The notes below the pieces were generated by a model. The model saw only the letters and a list, made by a program, of their open reading frames with translations, was not told where the DNA came from and did no database searches. This document shows, piece after piece, positions 54,629-63,983 of a stretch of DNA of 64,000 nt. Origin of the DNA: Thiohalocapsa sp. Its GTDB lineage: Bacteria; Pseudomonadota; Gammaproteobacteria; Chromatiales; Chromatiaceae. Within the stretch, counting starts at the first letter, position 1. Each line of letters begins with the position of its first letter. The DNA lies in NCBI GenBank assembly GCA_028277725.1, contig JANQFX010000060.1, positions 41,634 to 105,633 of the forward strand, given 5' to 3'. Made by a program: the position numbers and the translations under genes.

Positions 54629-55758
54629 GCGACCTCCCCCCAAGGCTCCTGAGCCGATGCCTCGGCGGAACGACGGTCCTGGGCCCATTGCCGCGTGGTG
54701 TCGAATAGCGCGGAGACCAATCTCATCTGTTCCTGCGTGGTTTCGGCGCGATTGATGCGCGTCAGCCATGCAAGGCGGGGCTCTCGTGCGAGGTCTGCGC
54801 GGGCGCGCAGGGTCCAGCCTATGTGCTTGCGGGCGATGCGCACGCCACGGGCCGGGCCGTAGAAGTCGTATAGGGCCGCCAGGTGCCCGAGCAGGGTCGA
54901 GCGAATCCACTCGGCATCCGGCTCCGGCAGGTGTCGGCCGGTTTCCAGGTAATGGGCGATCTGCCGGAATAGCCAGGGGCGGCCTTGGGCGGCGCGCCCG
55001 ATCATCAGGGCATCGGCACCAGTGGTTTCCAGCACCCGGCGGGCGCGCTCGGGGCTGTCGATGTCGCCGTTGGCCACCAGGGGCAGGCGGGTTGTCTCGC
55101 GTAGCGCCCGAAGGCTCTCGTATTCCGCCTCCCCATGATACCCGCAGGCGCGGGTGCGGCCGTGCACCGACAGCAGGGCGATGCCGGAGTCCTCGGCGAT
55201 CCGGGCCACGCGCGCCAGATTGCGGGTTTTGGGAGACCAGCCTGTGCGCGTCTTCAGCGTCACCGGAACCTCGACGGCGCAGACCACCGCCGCGAGGATG
55301 CGCCCGACCAAGGGTTCATCGCGCAACAGCGCCGAGCCGGCGGCCACCCTGCAAACCTTCTTGGCCGGGCAGCCGAGGTTGATATCGATGATCTGCGCAC
55401 CCTGGTCGACGCTCGCGCGGGCGGCGTCGGCCATCCAGGCTGGATCCGCGCCGGCGATCTGCACCGCGATGGGTGCAGGTTCGCCGCGGTGGTCCGCACG
55501 CTCACGGCTCTTGCGAGTGCCTCGGAGCGCTGGATTGGCGGAGACCATCTCGGACACCGCGAGGCCCGCGCCGAGGCGGCGGCAGAGGTCGCGGAAGGGG
55601 CGGTCGGTCACGCCCGCCATCGGCGCGAGGATCAAGCGATTCGCCATGCACACCGACGTCTGGCCCGAACCGATGCGCAGGGGCGACAGGGCATCGACGG
55701 GGGTGCTGCGGGTCGATGGGCCGGAGCAGGTGCCTTGGGGCTCGGGATAGGAGGGCAT
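54625..55758 (-). CDS. dusB: tRNA-dihydrouridine synthase B
   Basis: FMN enzyme reducing uridine in the tRNA D-loop. The TIM-barrel core has NRLILAPMAGVTDRPFRDL, INLGCPAKKVCRVAAGSALL with the catalytic Cys, LSVHGRTRACGYHG, LVANGDIDSPERA and DALMIGRAAQGRPWLF. ATG 55758 gives 377 aa; the family N-terminus (RIGxxxxxNRLILAPMAG) begins about 26 residues later, so the true start may be internal, but no better codon is seen. An upstream ATG at 55803 is also in frame. Operon with fis. Confidence 0.93.
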   Translation of the reverse strand: MPSYPEPQGTCSGPSTRSTPVDALSPLRIGSGQTSVCMANRLILAPMAGVTDRPFRDLCRRLGAGLAVSEMVSANPALRGTRKSRERADHRGEPAPIAVQIAGADPAWMADAARASVDQGAQIIDINLGCPAKKVCRVAAGSALLRDEPLVGRILAAVVCAVEVPVTLKTRTGWSPKTRNLARVARIAEDSGIALLSVHGRTRACGYHGEAEYESLRALRETTRLPLVANGDIDSPERARRVLETTGADALMIGRAAQGRPWLFRQIAHYLETGRHLPEPDAEWIRSTLLGHLAALYDFYGPARGVRIARKHIGWTLRARADLAREPRLAWLTRINRAETTQEQMRLVSALFDTTRQWAQDRRSAEASAQEPWGEVA

Positions 55759-56036
55759 AGTGGCACCGGCGTCGGGGTGAATGACCTGGCTGATTCTAGC
55801 CAAACTCCGAGTCTTTGGGCGTTGGCGAGGAGGGAGCTCGGATGACAGGGCAAGGGCATTTCCCTCCCGCTGTCCCCGAAGGCCGGCGGGCGGCCGATCG
55901 AGCCGTTGTCCTGCGGCAGGCAGGCCCCGGTCGGGAACGGCCGAGAAGGATATCAGGAACGACGCGGCAGATGCGCATCCCGGTCAAGACTTCGGTGGTT
56001 TTGGCGCCCTCGGCTCGTTGCGAGGGCGGCTTCGAC

Positions 56037-56990
56037 TCAGCGCCGTCGGCCGGTGAGCAACGCCCACTCTTCCCGCGTCTCGGCTGGCTCCATGACGAAG
56101 CGCTCGGCGTAACCGTCTGCTACCCGAGCCGCCTGATGGCTCAGGATGCCGGATAGTCCGATGGGGGCCGCCGATCGTGCCAGGGCGGCCAGGGTGGGTG
56201 CCAGTTCCAGGAGCGGACCGGCGAGGATGTTCGCGACGACGACATCCGCCGGAGTTGCCTCGACCTGGTCCGGGCGTGCGACGCGTAGGCGATCGCGCAC
56301 GCCGTTGCCGACGGCGTTGTCGATGCTGGCCTCGAGCGCCTGCGGATCATGGTCGACGGCGAGCGCGGAAGCGGCGCCGAGCTTGAGCGCGGCGATGGCC
56401 AAAATGCCGGAGCCGCAGCCATAGTCCAGCACCTGTTTGCCGACGAGGTCGAGTCCGTCCAGCCAGCCGAGACAGAGCGCGGTGGTCGGATGGTGGCCGG
56501 TGCCGAAGGCGAGCCCCGGATCGAGTTCCACGATGACACCGGCCCAACCGGGCGTATCGGCGTGCTCCGGTCGCTGACCACGCGGACAGATCCAGAGCCG
56601 GCGGCCGAAGCGCTCGGGTCTGAATTCATCCAGCCAAACACGCTCCCAGGGGCGGTCGTCGAGCGGCGTGATCACCGGCGGGGTGAGGCTCCGCAGTGCA
56701 AGCGCGTCGCAGGCGGCGCGGGCGGCCATGGCGCCGGCGTCGTCATCCGAGAACAGGGCCGTCATCCTGACCTGCGCCCAGAGGGGCAAGGTGCCGGGCG
56801 CCGGCTCCCAGACGCCGCCCGCCGCCGGTTCGAGCGGCGTGGCGTGCCCACCGGGTCCGAGGTCGGTCGAGGCCAGCGTGTCGTCCGCCTCGTCGATGGT
56901 CACGGCCAAGGCGCCGTGGCCTTCGAGCTCATCCTCGACCCACGGCGTCTCATCCCGTGAGACCGTTAGGGACAGTTGCAGCCATGCCAT
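56037..56990 (-). CDS. prmA: Ribosomal protein L11 methyltransferase
   Basis: Trimethylates L11. The 317-aa protein (MAWLQLSLTVSRDE start) has the N-terminal L11-recognition domain and a class I methyltransferase domain: DPGLAFGTGHHPTT, VLDYGCGSGILAIAALKLGA (SAM motif I), VVANILAGPLLELAP with the NI-type motif. Downstream of accC in the same orientation, 67 bases apart. The DUF3426 gene found between prmA and dusB in some relatives is absent. Confidence 0.95.
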   Translation of the reverse strand: MAWLQLSLTVSRDETPWVEDELEGHGALAVTIDEADDTLASTDLGPGGHATPLEPAAGGVWEPAPGTLPLWAQVRMTALFSDDDAGAMAARAACDALALRSLTPPVITPLDDRPWERVWLDEFRPERFGRRLWICPRGQRPEHADTPGWAGVIVELDPGLAFGTGHHPTTALCLGWLDGLDLVGKQVLDYGCGSGILAIAALKLGAASALAVDHDPQALEASIDNAVGNGVRDRLRVARPDQVEATPADVVVANILAGPLLELAPTLAALARSAAPIGLSGILSHQAARVADGYAERFVMEPAETREEWALLTGRRR

Positions 56991-57057
56991 CGCGGGTGAC
57001 CTATACGGGTGGCGGCGTCCTGCCTCGGACAGGAGACGCCGATGGATCGGCGCCTGC

Positions 57058-58398
57058 CTAAAGGCCGAGCTTCTTCTCCAGGTAGTGGATGTTCGCGCCA
57101 CCCTGTTGGAACGCAGAGTCCTTCATGATTTGGCGTTGGAGCGGGATGTTGGTGTCGATGCCCTCGATCACCGTCTCGCGCAGTGCGTTGCACATGCGGG
57201 CGAGGGCGGCGTTGCGGTCCTCACCATGCGCGATGAGTTTGCCGATCATGGAGTCGTAGTAGGGCGGTACGACGTAACCGGCGTAGATGTGCGTATCGAT
57301 GCGGACGCCTGGACCGCCCGGGGCATGGAACTCCTCGATCCGTCCGGGGCTTGGTCGGAAGGTCTCCGGGTGCTCTGCGTTCAATCGGCATTCGATGGCG
57401 TGGCCCTTCAAGCGGATGTCCGACTGGGCATACCGGAGTCGCTCTCCGGACGCGACGATGATCTGTTCCTTGACGACATCGACACCCGTGATCATCTCGG
57501 TCACTGGGTGCTCGACCTGCACGCGGGTGTTCATCTCGATGAAATAGAACTCGCCGTTCTCGTACAGGAACTCGAAGGTCCCGAGACCCCGGTAGCCGAG
57601 CTGCGAGCAGGCGGCCGCGCAGCGCTCGCCGATGGTGGCGCGCTGCTCCGGCGTGATGCCGGGGGCGGGCGCCTCCTCGACCACCTTCTGGTGGCGCCGC
57701 TGCATGGAGCAGTCGCGTTCGCCCAGATGGATGGCATTGCCGTGGTTGTCTGCCAAGACCTGGAACTCCACGTGGCGCGGATTCTCCAGGTACTTCTCCA
57801 TGTACACCACGTCATTGCCGAAGGCGGCCGCGGCCTCGGCCTTGGTCAGCGAAATGGCGTTCAGCAGCGTGGCATCGGAATGGACCACGCGCATGCCACG
57901 TCCGCCGCCGCCGCCGGCCGCCTTGATGATGACCGGGTAGCCGATGTCGCGTGCGAGTTCCAGGGTGCGCTTGTTGTTGTTGTCGATGGGCCCGTCGGAA
58001 CCCGGGACACAGGGCACGCCGGCCTGCTTCATGGCCTGAATGGCCGAGACCTTGTCGCCCATCATGCGGATGGTGTCGGGCCTGGGGCCGATGAAGACGA
58101 AACCGGAGCGCTCGACGCGCTCGGCGAAGTCGGCATTCTCGGACAGGAACCCATAGCCCGGGTGTATGGCCACGGTGTCCGTGACCTCCGCGGCGCTGAT
58201 GATGGATGGGATATGCAGGTAGCTGTCGCGCGATGGTGCGGGGCCGATACAGACCGATTCGTCGGCGAGCAGCACGTGCTTGAGGTCGCGGTCCGCCACC
58301 GAGTGCACCGCGACCGTCTTGATGCCCAGTTCCCGGCAGGCGCGCTGGATACGCAGCGCGATCTCGCCCCGGTTGGCGATGAGGACTTTCTCGATCAT
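57058..58398 (-). CDS. accC: Biotin carboxylase subunit of acetyl-CoA carboxylase
   Basis: ATP-dependent carboxylation of biotin on AccB, first half of the malonyl-CoA reaction. The 446-aa product has [20 protein letters not shown], the ATP-grasp loop [57 protein letters not shown] (catalytic Glu/Arg) and a C-terminal domain. Length equals E. coli AccC (449). Overlaps the accB stop by 4 bases. Confidence 0.98.
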   Translation of the reverse strand: MIEKVLIANRGEIALRIQRACRELGIKTVAVHSVADRDLKHVLLADESVCIGPAPSRDSYLHIPSIISAAEVTDTVAIHPGYGFLSENADFAERVERSGFVFIGPRPDTIRMMGDKVSAIQAMKQAGVPCVPGSDGPIDNNNKRTLELARDIGYPVIIKAAGGGGGRGMRVVHSDATLLNAISLTKAEAAAAFGNDVVYMEKYLENPRHVEFQVLADNHGNAIHLGERDCSMQRRHQKVVEEAPAPGITPEQRATIGERCAAACSQLGYRGLGTFEFLYENGEFYFIEMNTRVQVEHPVTEMITGVDVVKEQIIVASGERLRYAQSDIRLKGHAIECRLNAEHPETFRPSPGRIEEFHAPGGPGVRIDTHIYAGYVVPPYYDSMIGKLIAHGEDRNAALARMCNALRETVIEGIDTNIPLQRQIMKDSAFQQGGANIHYLEKKLGL

Positions 58399-58865
58399 TC
58401 GATGACGAACAGCGGTTGGTTGTATTCCACCGGCTGCCCATTCTCCACGAGGATACGGCGCAGCGTCCCGGCTTGCTCACACTCGATCTGGTTCAGGATC
58501 TTCATCGCCTCGATGATGCAGAGCGTGTCGCCGATCTTGATCGGCTGGCCTTCCTCGACGAAGGGTTTGCTGCCCGGTGACGGGGACCGATAGTAGGTGC
58601 CGACCATCGGTGAGCGTATCAGGGAATCTTCGTCGAACTCCTGGCCCGACTCCGAATCGGCTCCCGAGCCGGATGCGGCGTCGGCGACCGGCATGGGCGA
58701 GGCGGCCGCGGGTGCGGGCGCGGCCTGCGGCTGCATCATCATCTGCATCGGCGTGCTGGCGTGCCGGCTGATGCGCACCGATTCCTCGCCCTCGTGGATC
58801 TCGATCTCGGCGACGTTGGATTCTTCGAGCAGCTCGATGAGCTTCTTGACCTTGCGGATATCCAT
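58395..58865 (-). CDS. accB: Biotin carboxyl carrier protein
   Basis: A 156-aa carrier for the carboxylated biotin. N-terminal [23 protein letters not shown], Ala/Pro-rich linker (about 45-80), and C-terminal biotinyl domain with [20 protein letters not shown] and the biotin-lysine motif [16 protein letters not shown] at 58865. Translationally coupled to accC; aroQ lies directly upstream (13 bases). Confidence 0.98.
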   Translation of the reverse strand: MDIRKVKKLIELLEESNVAEIEIHEGEESVRISRHASTPMQMMMQPQAAPAPAAASPMPVADAASGSGADSESGQEFDEDSLIRSPMVGTYYRSPSPGSKPFVEEGQPIKIGDTLCIIEAMKILNQIECEQAGTLRRILVENGQPVEYNQPLFVIE

Positions 58866-58878
58866 GATTTGGCTAGTG

Positions 58879-59355
58879 TCAGCGCGTCAGCGGTTGTGCT
58901 TGGTCGGACCGGCTGCGGCCCTCGAGTCGGTGCATGGCCGCGGCGAGCGCCAGCTCGTAACCCAGGGGGCCCAGGCCGCTGATGGTGCCCTCGGCGATGT
59001 CGGAGAAATACGAGTGGCGCCGGAACGGCTCGCGGTTATGCACATTGGATAGGTGGACCTCGATGAACGGGAGCCGCACCGCCAGCAGCGCGTCGCGGAG
59101 CGCGACACTCGTGTGCGTATAGCCGGCGGGGTTGAACAGCGCATAGGCGATGCCGTCGGCTCCGGCCGCGTGGATCATGTCGATGAGTTCATGCTCCGCG
59201 TTGCTCTGTCGCAGCGATAGCTGATGCCCGGCGGCTGCGGCGATGGCGGTCAGCCGCGCGCCGATCTCTGCGAGGGTCTCGCGTCCATAGGTGTCCGGCT
59301 CGCGGGTGCCGAGCAGGTTCAGGTTGGGGCCGTTCAGGCAGAGGATGCGCGCCAT
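58879..59355 (-). CDS. aroQ: 3-dehydroquinate dehydratase, type II
   Basis: Third step of the shikimate pathway. The 158-aa product starts [20 protein letters not shown] and contains [33 protein letters not shown] and [19 protein letters not shown] with the catalytic His/Arg/Tyr set of the type II enzyme. Start at ATG 59355 gives the canonical N-terminus. First gene of aroQ-accB-accC. Confidence 0.97.
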   Translation of the reverse strand: MARILCLNGPNLNLLGTREPDTYGRETLAEIGARLTAIAAAAGHQLSLRQSNAEHELIDMIHAAGADGIAYALFNPAGYTHTSVALRDALLAVRLPFIEVHLSNVHNREPFRRHSYFSDIAEGTISGLGPLGYELALAAAMHRLEGRSRSDQAQPLTR

Positions 59356-59495
59356 GCGGGTCGGACGGTTGGGATCGGTGTGTAGCCGGCGACCGGCGCT
59401 GGTGTGAGCCGGCGGGTCGGAGCCGGGCTCGTGTGTCAGGATTTCGCTCGGAACTGGCGGCAACATCCCCGAACGGATGACATCTGCCCCAGATG

Positions 59496-59556
59496 GAACC
59501 AGCAGATACTGTAAGGGAAAGTGGCGCGGATTTCAAAACCCGCGTGCCGCTGGTTC
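59496..59556 (-). other. Structured region between tlpA-like gene and aroQ
   Basis: GAACCAGC (59496-59503) and GCTGGTTC (59549-59556) form an 8-bp inverted repeat enclosing a second stem CGCGG (59525-59529)/CCGCG (59540-59544) with a TTTCAAAA-type loop. On the minus strand this lies 29 bases after the thioredoxin-like gene stop and 140 bases before aroQ. It could be a leader structure or a terminator; no known RNA family was recognised. Confidence 0.35.
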
Positions 59557-59585
59557 GCCGCAGATCGCGGCCACTTGGACCCGGA

Positions 59586-60146
59586 TCAGCCTGATTCCGG
59601 CGTCACCAGCGGAAGAATGTGTTTGCGCACCTGGGTTGCGGTCAGCTCGCCGGTGTGCTCGTACACCTGGCGGCCGACCGGGTCGAAGACGACGGTGAAG
59701 GGCAGGCCCTGGGTTCGGTTGCCGAGGCGCTTGGAGAGCGCGACGGCGTCGATGTTGCCCAGCAGTACCTGATAGTCCACGGCGTTGACGTCCAGGAATT
59801 CGCGCACGGCGTCCGGCTCATCGATGGCGATGCCCACCACGACCAGCCGGCGTGCATCGGTGCCGCGCTGCAGCTCGTCGAGCATCGGCATCTCGCGCAG
59901 GCAGGGCGGGCACCAGGTGGCCCAGAAGTTGACCACCACGACCTTGCCTGCCCAGCTGGCGCTGGACACCTCGTGGTTCGCGAGGTCCGGCAGGCGCAGG
60001 TCTGGCAGCGTCTCCAGGCGGCCATCGCCGGCGCGGCCGACGAGGTCGATGTCGCGCTCGACAAACCAGCGTTCGCCGAATAGCGCCGCGCCGATGCTGA
60101 GCGTGCCGGCGAGGATGGTCACCACCAGGACCTTGGCGGGGTTCAT
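59586..60146 (-). CDS. TlpA-family thiol:disulfide oxidoreductase
   Basis: A 186-aa periplasmic thioredoxin-like protein, anchored or secreted through an N-terminal hydrophobic segment (VLVVTILAGTLSIGAALFG). Redox site WATWCPPCLREMP; cis-Pro loop QGLPFTVVFDPVG. Probably reduces disulfides in apocytochromes or other partners, receiving electrons from DsbD. Its ATG overlaps the dsbD stop by 4 bases (ATGA), so the two are coupled. Confidence 0.93.
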   Translation of the reverse strand: MNPAKVLVVTILAGTLSIGAALFGERWFVERDIDLVGRAGDGRLETLPDLRLPDLANHEVSSASWAGKVVVVNFWATWCPPCLREMPMLDELQRGTDARRLVVVGIAIDEPDAVREFLDVNAVDYQVLLGNIDAVALSKRLGNRTQGLPFTVVFDPVGRQVYEHTGELTATQVRKHILPLVTPESG

Positions 60147-62602
60147 GGGGCGATCTCGCGCAGGTGGGCCGCGAACTCCGTCGCCGGCACGAAGCCGACC
60201 AGACGATAGCCGCGCAACTCCTCGCCGGAGGCGTCGAAGAACATCATGGCGGGCGGGCCGGGTAGGCCGAAGCGCCCCTGCATCAGCGCCTTGTCATCGG
60301 CATCGTTGGCGGTCACGTCCGCCTGTAGCAACACGAACTTGTCCATGGCGGCGACGACCTCGGGCTCGGGGAAGGTGTAGCGTTCCATCTCTTTGCAGGA
60401 CACACACCAGTCGGCGTAGAAGTCCAGCATCAGGGGCTTGCCCGCCGCGCTGGCGGCGGCGACTTCGCGGTCCAGGTCCTCGACGGTCTTGATGCGCTTG
60501 AATTGCGCGTGTGCCGCGGCGGTGCCCCCACCGCCCGCGGGTGTCAGCCCGCGCAGCGGCTGGATGGTGTCCTTGCCGCCGGCCGCGGCGCCGACCAGCA
60601 TCAGCACGCCATAGACCAACAGCGCCAGCCCGATGGACTTCCAGAGCTTGGTCCAGCCGCCTGACTCGGCATTGAGCGCCGTCAGCGCGCCCATGTAGAC
60701 GCCGGAGGCGATGAGCAGCAGCCCCCAGAGGAGCATGGCCACGGCGGCGGGCAGAATGCGCTCCACGAGCAGAATCGCCACCGCCAACAGGAGCACACCA
60801 AATACCGCCTTGACCGCATCCATCCAGGCGCCCGCGCGCGGCAGTAGCTTGCCGGCCGAGGTGCCGATGGCGAGCAGCGGTGCGCCCATGCCGAGCCCGA
60901 GACCCAGCAGCGCGAAGAAGCCGAGCACCGCGTCACCCGTCTGACCGATGAAGATCAGCGCCCCCATCAGTGGCGGTGCCACGCAAGGGCCCACGATCAG
61001 TGCCGAAAGCGCGCCCATGATCGCTGCGCCGGCGAGGGTGCCGCCCTCCTGCTTGTTCGATACCTGGGTCAGGTAACTCTGCAGGCTGCTGGGCAACTGC
61101 AGCTCATAGAAGCCGAACATGGACAGGGCCAGCGCGATGAACACGGCCGCGAACACGGTCAGCACCCAGGGGTTCTGGAAGGTCGCCTGCAGGTTGGCAC
61201 CGAACATCCCGGCGATGACGCCGACCACCGCGTAGGTCAAGGCCATGGCCATGACGTAGGCGAGCGATAGGAAGAACGCCTTTCGGGTGGTGATGCTGTC
61301 GCCCTGGCCGGCGATGATGCCGGACAGGATCGGGATCATTGGGAAGACGCAGGGCGTGAAGGCGAGCAGTAGCCCGAGTCCGAAGAAGATGGCCGTCGCA
61401 CCGATGATGCCGGTGCCGGCGAGTCGTGCCGCGATCTGGTCCTGTTCAGAAACCCGCACGGTCTCCGCGCCGGTCGCCTCGCCCGACTGAGAGTCAGTGT
61501 CGCCCAGATCGCCGGGTTCCATCGCAATCAGCGCGACCGTCTCGGCGGCGGCCGGCAGGGCCAGCTCGATGCGCTCGGTGACCGGCGGGTAGCAGATGCC
61601 CCGGTCCGCGCAGCCCTGGAACTTGGCGACCAGGGTCGCTGTGGTGGGCGATTCATCACCCCGCAGCAGCGGCACCTCGACGTCGACCTGACCGTGGTAG
61701 ATGGCGACGTCGCCGATGCTGCCGTCGGGGCGCACGGTGTCGGACTTGATCTCGGCCTCGGGGAGCTCGAAGGTGCCGATCTGGACGTTCTCCGAGTCCT
61801 CCAGCGAGAGCTGTATCTTTTCCTGATAGAGATAGGTCCCCGGGGCGATCCGCCAGCCGAGTGCGAGGCGATCCGGGCCGTCGACGGCGGCGGTCAGTTC
61901 GAAGGCCTCCTCCGCCGGCAGGATGTCGTCCTCCATGCCGAAGCCCATGGACTGTCCGCCGCCGGTCAGCGCCTGGGACAGGCTTTGGGGCGCAGGGGAC
62001 GAGACCGATTGGATTCGAGATTCTGGTGCTGCCGCCGGCTCCGCGGTGGCGACCGCGGCGAGCCGGGGTAGCTCCAGCAGGATGCGCTGCTTCTGCGGGG
62101 GGTAGCAGAGACCCGCATCGGCGCAGCCCTGGGACTTGGCCTCGATGGCGATGACGGAGCCGCTGTCCGCGCTCCGCTCGACGGGCAGCGTCGCCTCGAC
62201 CCGGTCGCGGTAGATCTGGACCTCGCCGAAGAACTCGTCCTGTTTGGTCTGTGCCGGCGGCAGATCCGGGCTGCCGAGTTCGATCTCCGGGCTTTCGCTG
62301 GCGAAGCGGAACTTGCTCCGATACATGTAGTAGCCGGGCTCGATGTCCCAGCTCACCGTAACGCTGTCCGGGCCGGCGGCGGCGCCTGAGATGCGAAAGG
62401 CCTGATCCGGCTGCAGGAACTCGTCCTCCGCGACCGCGCCGGTCGGGCCGACGAGGCCGATGGCCCCGAACAGGGCCAGGGCCAGGGTCAGCGCCAGGCT
62501 AGGAATCGGGTTCAGGCACGGCGCGCCGCGTCGCTGCCAGTGGTGGCGGATCGGCTCGCGTCTCGTGTCGCGGTCTTGGATCGCGGGACGAGCGGGGCTC
62601 AT
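60143..62602 (-). CDS. dsbD: Thiol:disulfide interchange protein DsbD with duplicated N-terminal domain
   Basis: Transfers electrons from cytoplasmic thioredoxin to periplasmic oxidoreductases. The 819-aa protein is much longer than E. coli DsbD (565). It carries two tandem DsbD-alpha domains, each with the YMYRSKF/YLYQEKI strand and a GCAD-x-G-[LI]-CYPP active site (about residues 60-180 and 215-370), then eight membrane helices with FTPCVFPMIPIL and VGPCVAPPL, and a C-terminal thioredoxin-like domain with DFYADWCVSCKEME. The start at ATG 62602 overlaps the cutA stop (ATGA); an upstream ATG at 62620 is possible. Confidence 0.95.
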   Translation of the reverse strand: MSPARPAIQDRDTRREPIRHHWQRRGAPCLNPIPSLALTLALALFGAIGLVGPTGAVAEDEFLQPDQAFRISGAAAGPDSVTVSWDIEPGYYMYRSKFRFASESPEIELGSPDLPPAQTKQDEFFGEVQIYRDRVEATLPVERSADSGSVIAIEAKSQGCADAGLCYPPQKQRILLELPRLAAVATAEPAAAPESRIQSVSSPAPQSLSQALTGGGQSMGFGMEDDILPAEEAFELTAAVDGPDRLALGWRIAPGTYLYQEKIQLSLEDSENVQIGTFELPEAEIKSDTVRPDGSIGDVAIYHGQVDVEVPLLRGDESPTTATLVAKFQGCADRGICYPPVTERIELALPAAAETVALIAMEPGDLGDTDSQSGEATGAETVRVSEQDQIAARLAGTGIIGATAIFFGLGLLLAFTPCVFPMIPILSGIIAGQGDSITTRKAFFLSLAYVMAMALTYAVVGVIAGMFGANLQATFQNPWVLTVFAAVFIALALSMFGFYELQLPSSLQSYLTQVSNKQEGGTLAGAAIMGALSALIVGPCVAPPLMGALIFIGQTGDAVLGFFALLGLGLGMGAPLLAIGTSAGKLLPRAGAWMDAVKAVFGVLLLAVAILLVERILPAAVAMLLWGLLLIASGVYMGALTALNAESGGWTKLWKSIGLALLVYGVLMLVGAAAGGKDTIQPLRGLTPAGGGGTAAAHAQFKRIKTVEDLDREVAAASAAGKPLMLDFYADWCVSCKEMERYTFPEPEVVAAMDKFVLLQADVTANDADDKALMQGRFGLPGPPAMMFFDASGEELRGYRLVGFVPATEFAAHLREIAP

Positions 62603-62940
62603 TCTGCTGTGTCGATGCATTGTCTAACCCAGTTCAGGTAGGCGTCGTGTCCATCCGTGACGGGGTGGGCAATCACTTCCGGCACATCGTAGGGATGCAG
62701 TTGGCGGACGCGTTCGGTCAGGGTGCCGAGGCGCTCGCGCACGGTCTTGATCATCAACAGGACCTCGCTGTCGCGCTCGATTCGCCCCTGCCAGCGGTAT
62801 AACGAGACCAGGCCCGGGATCAGGTTGATGCAGGCCGCGTGGCCTTCCTCGATCAGCGCAGCCGCCAGCGACTCGGCTGTCCCGCTGTCCGGACAGGTGC
62901 AAAAGGCGACATGGACGTCCGCTGGCGAGCTGTTGGACAT
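62599..62940 (-). CDS. cutA: Divalent-cation tolerance protein CutA
   Basis: A 113-aa trimeric PII-like protein. Motifs: VAFCTCPDSGTAESLAAALI, GHAACINLIPGLVSLYRWQG, EVLLMIKTVRERLGTLTERV, LHPYDVPEVIAHPV. Associated with copper tolerance in E. coli, but the biochemical role is unsettled. ATG 62940. First gene of cutA-dsbD-tlpA. Confidence 0.96.
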   Translation of the reverse strand: MSNSSPADVHVAFCTCPDSGTAESLAAALIEEGHAACINLIPGLVSLYRWQGRIERDSEVLLMIKTVRERLGTLTERVRQLHPYDVPEVIAHPVTDGHDAYLNWVRQCIDTAE

Positions 62941-62985
62941 ATCGATGGACTTGGGGCTCCGATCAAGGCGGTGCGCGAGAGATAG

Positions 62986-63131
62986 GGGCACCTCGAAATA
63001 TTCGAGGTGCCCGTACGGGGCAGGATGCCCCGCCATTTTTCAAGCGCCCAAGCGCTTGAAAAATGGAGCGAAGCGGAAACCGCGTTTTCGCTTCGCGTCT
63101 TGAGAAATCGCCAGGACGGCAAATTTTCAAG
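62986..63131. repeat. Cluster of five consecutive hairpins
   Basis: In 146 bases: GGGCACCTCGAA/TTCGAGGTGCCC (62986-63012, 12 bp, loop ATA); CGGGGCA/TGCCCCG (63016-63032, 7 bp, loop GGA); a 15-bp stem 63033-63047/63052-63066 with loop CCAA; a 13-bp stem 63068-63080/63084-63096 with one G.T pair; and CTTGAGAAAT/ATTTTCAAG (63099-63131, one bulge). The first three are perfect. It lies between divergent cutA and fxsA and looks like a BIME-type palindromic composite or a strong bidirectional barrier. Confidence 0.7.
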
Positions 63132-63323
63132 GTCCCCATAAGGGCGCGACGGGCGGACCGGCGACCCTAGATGCGGGTGCATAGCCTAACGGAATTCGCC
63201 ATCGGTGGCCGGGGAGGATTGAAACCCTCCAACCCGGACAAATGTGGGTCCTTTCAGGCTACGCCCGCGCAACCCCATGGGCCTCGTTCGGCCGCCTCCT
63301 TTCTCGACTCCAAGACCCTTCCT

Positions 63324-63746
63324 ATGTGGCTTTTCCTTCTTCTGTTCGTCTGCGCACCGCTGGTGGAACTCTATGTGTTGATCCAGGTGGGGTCCGTGAT
63401 TGGAGCGCTGCCGACCATCGCCTTGTCCGTACTCACCGCGGCCATCGGCGGCATGTTGGTGCGCGTCCAGGGGCTCGGCGTCATCATGCGAGTCCGCGAC
63501 AGTCTCGACCGGGGCGAGGCCCCTGCGCTGGACCTCATTGATGGTGCAGTGCTGCTGCTCTGCGGCTTCGCCTTGCTCTTGCCCGGCTTCGTCACCGACG
63601 TGGTGGGCTTCCTGCTGCTCGTCCCGCCGCTGCGCCACGCGCTGATCCGTCGGTATATCAAGGTCATGCCGGTGGTGCCTGTTGGCGGCGCAGGCGCGCC
63701 CGAGCAGCCGCGCATCATCGACGGCGAGTACCGCCGGGAAGACTGA
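63324..63746 (+). CDS. fxsA: FxsA family membrane protein
   Basis: A 140-aa inner-membrane protein with helices LFLLLFVCAPLVELYVLIQV, IGALPTIALSVLTAAIGGML and a C-terminal pair (VLLLCGFALLLPGFVTDVVG, FLLLVPPLRHALIR); the LLPGFVTDVVGFLLLVPP stretch is the family hallmark. E. coli FxsA suppresses F-exclusion of phage T7 when overproduced; its normal role is unknown. ATG 63324 gives the canonical MWLFLLL start. It is often followed by groES-groEL. Confidence 0.94.
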   Translation: MWLFLLLFVCAPLVELYVLIQVGSVIGALPTIALSVLTAAIGGMLVRVQGLGVIMRVRDSLDRGEAPALDLIDGAVLLLCGFALLLPGFVTDVVGFLLLVPPLRHALIRRYIKVMPVVPVGGAGAPEQPRIIDGEYRRED

Positions 63747-63955
63747 GCCTCTCCACCTTCGCGCCATCGCTTCCGTCCCGGCTGCCCCGGCGGGCGGCGG
63801 TAGCGCGGCTCTCATGCGGGTGCTCTGCAGCGCTGCCCGCATGGCCCCGGCCGGTCGCTTGCAGCCGCAGCGCCGCTCCGTTCCCGTCGCATCGTCGCCC
63901 GACCGGTGTCGAGCCTCGCTCGATCGCGACGTGCAGAAACCCGCGAAAACCCGAC

Positions 63956-63983
63956 TTGACAGCCTGGCTCTCGGTTCTATTAT
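63956..63983 (+). promoter_or_regulatory. Strong sigma-70-type promoter at the window edge
   Basis: TTGACA (63956-63961), 16-base spacer, TATTAT (63978-63983), immediately followed by the inverted repeat TTAGC-AGCC-GCTAA (63983-63996). It points out of the window. After fxsA the usual next genes are groES-groEL, so this may be their promoter; the repeat resembles but does not match a CIRCE element. Confidence 0.65.

Noticed and set aside
63206..63240. CRISPR-repeat-like GGATTGAAAC inside a GC hairpin
   Set aside because: It occurs once, there are no regularly spaced copies or spacers, and no cas gene is in the window.
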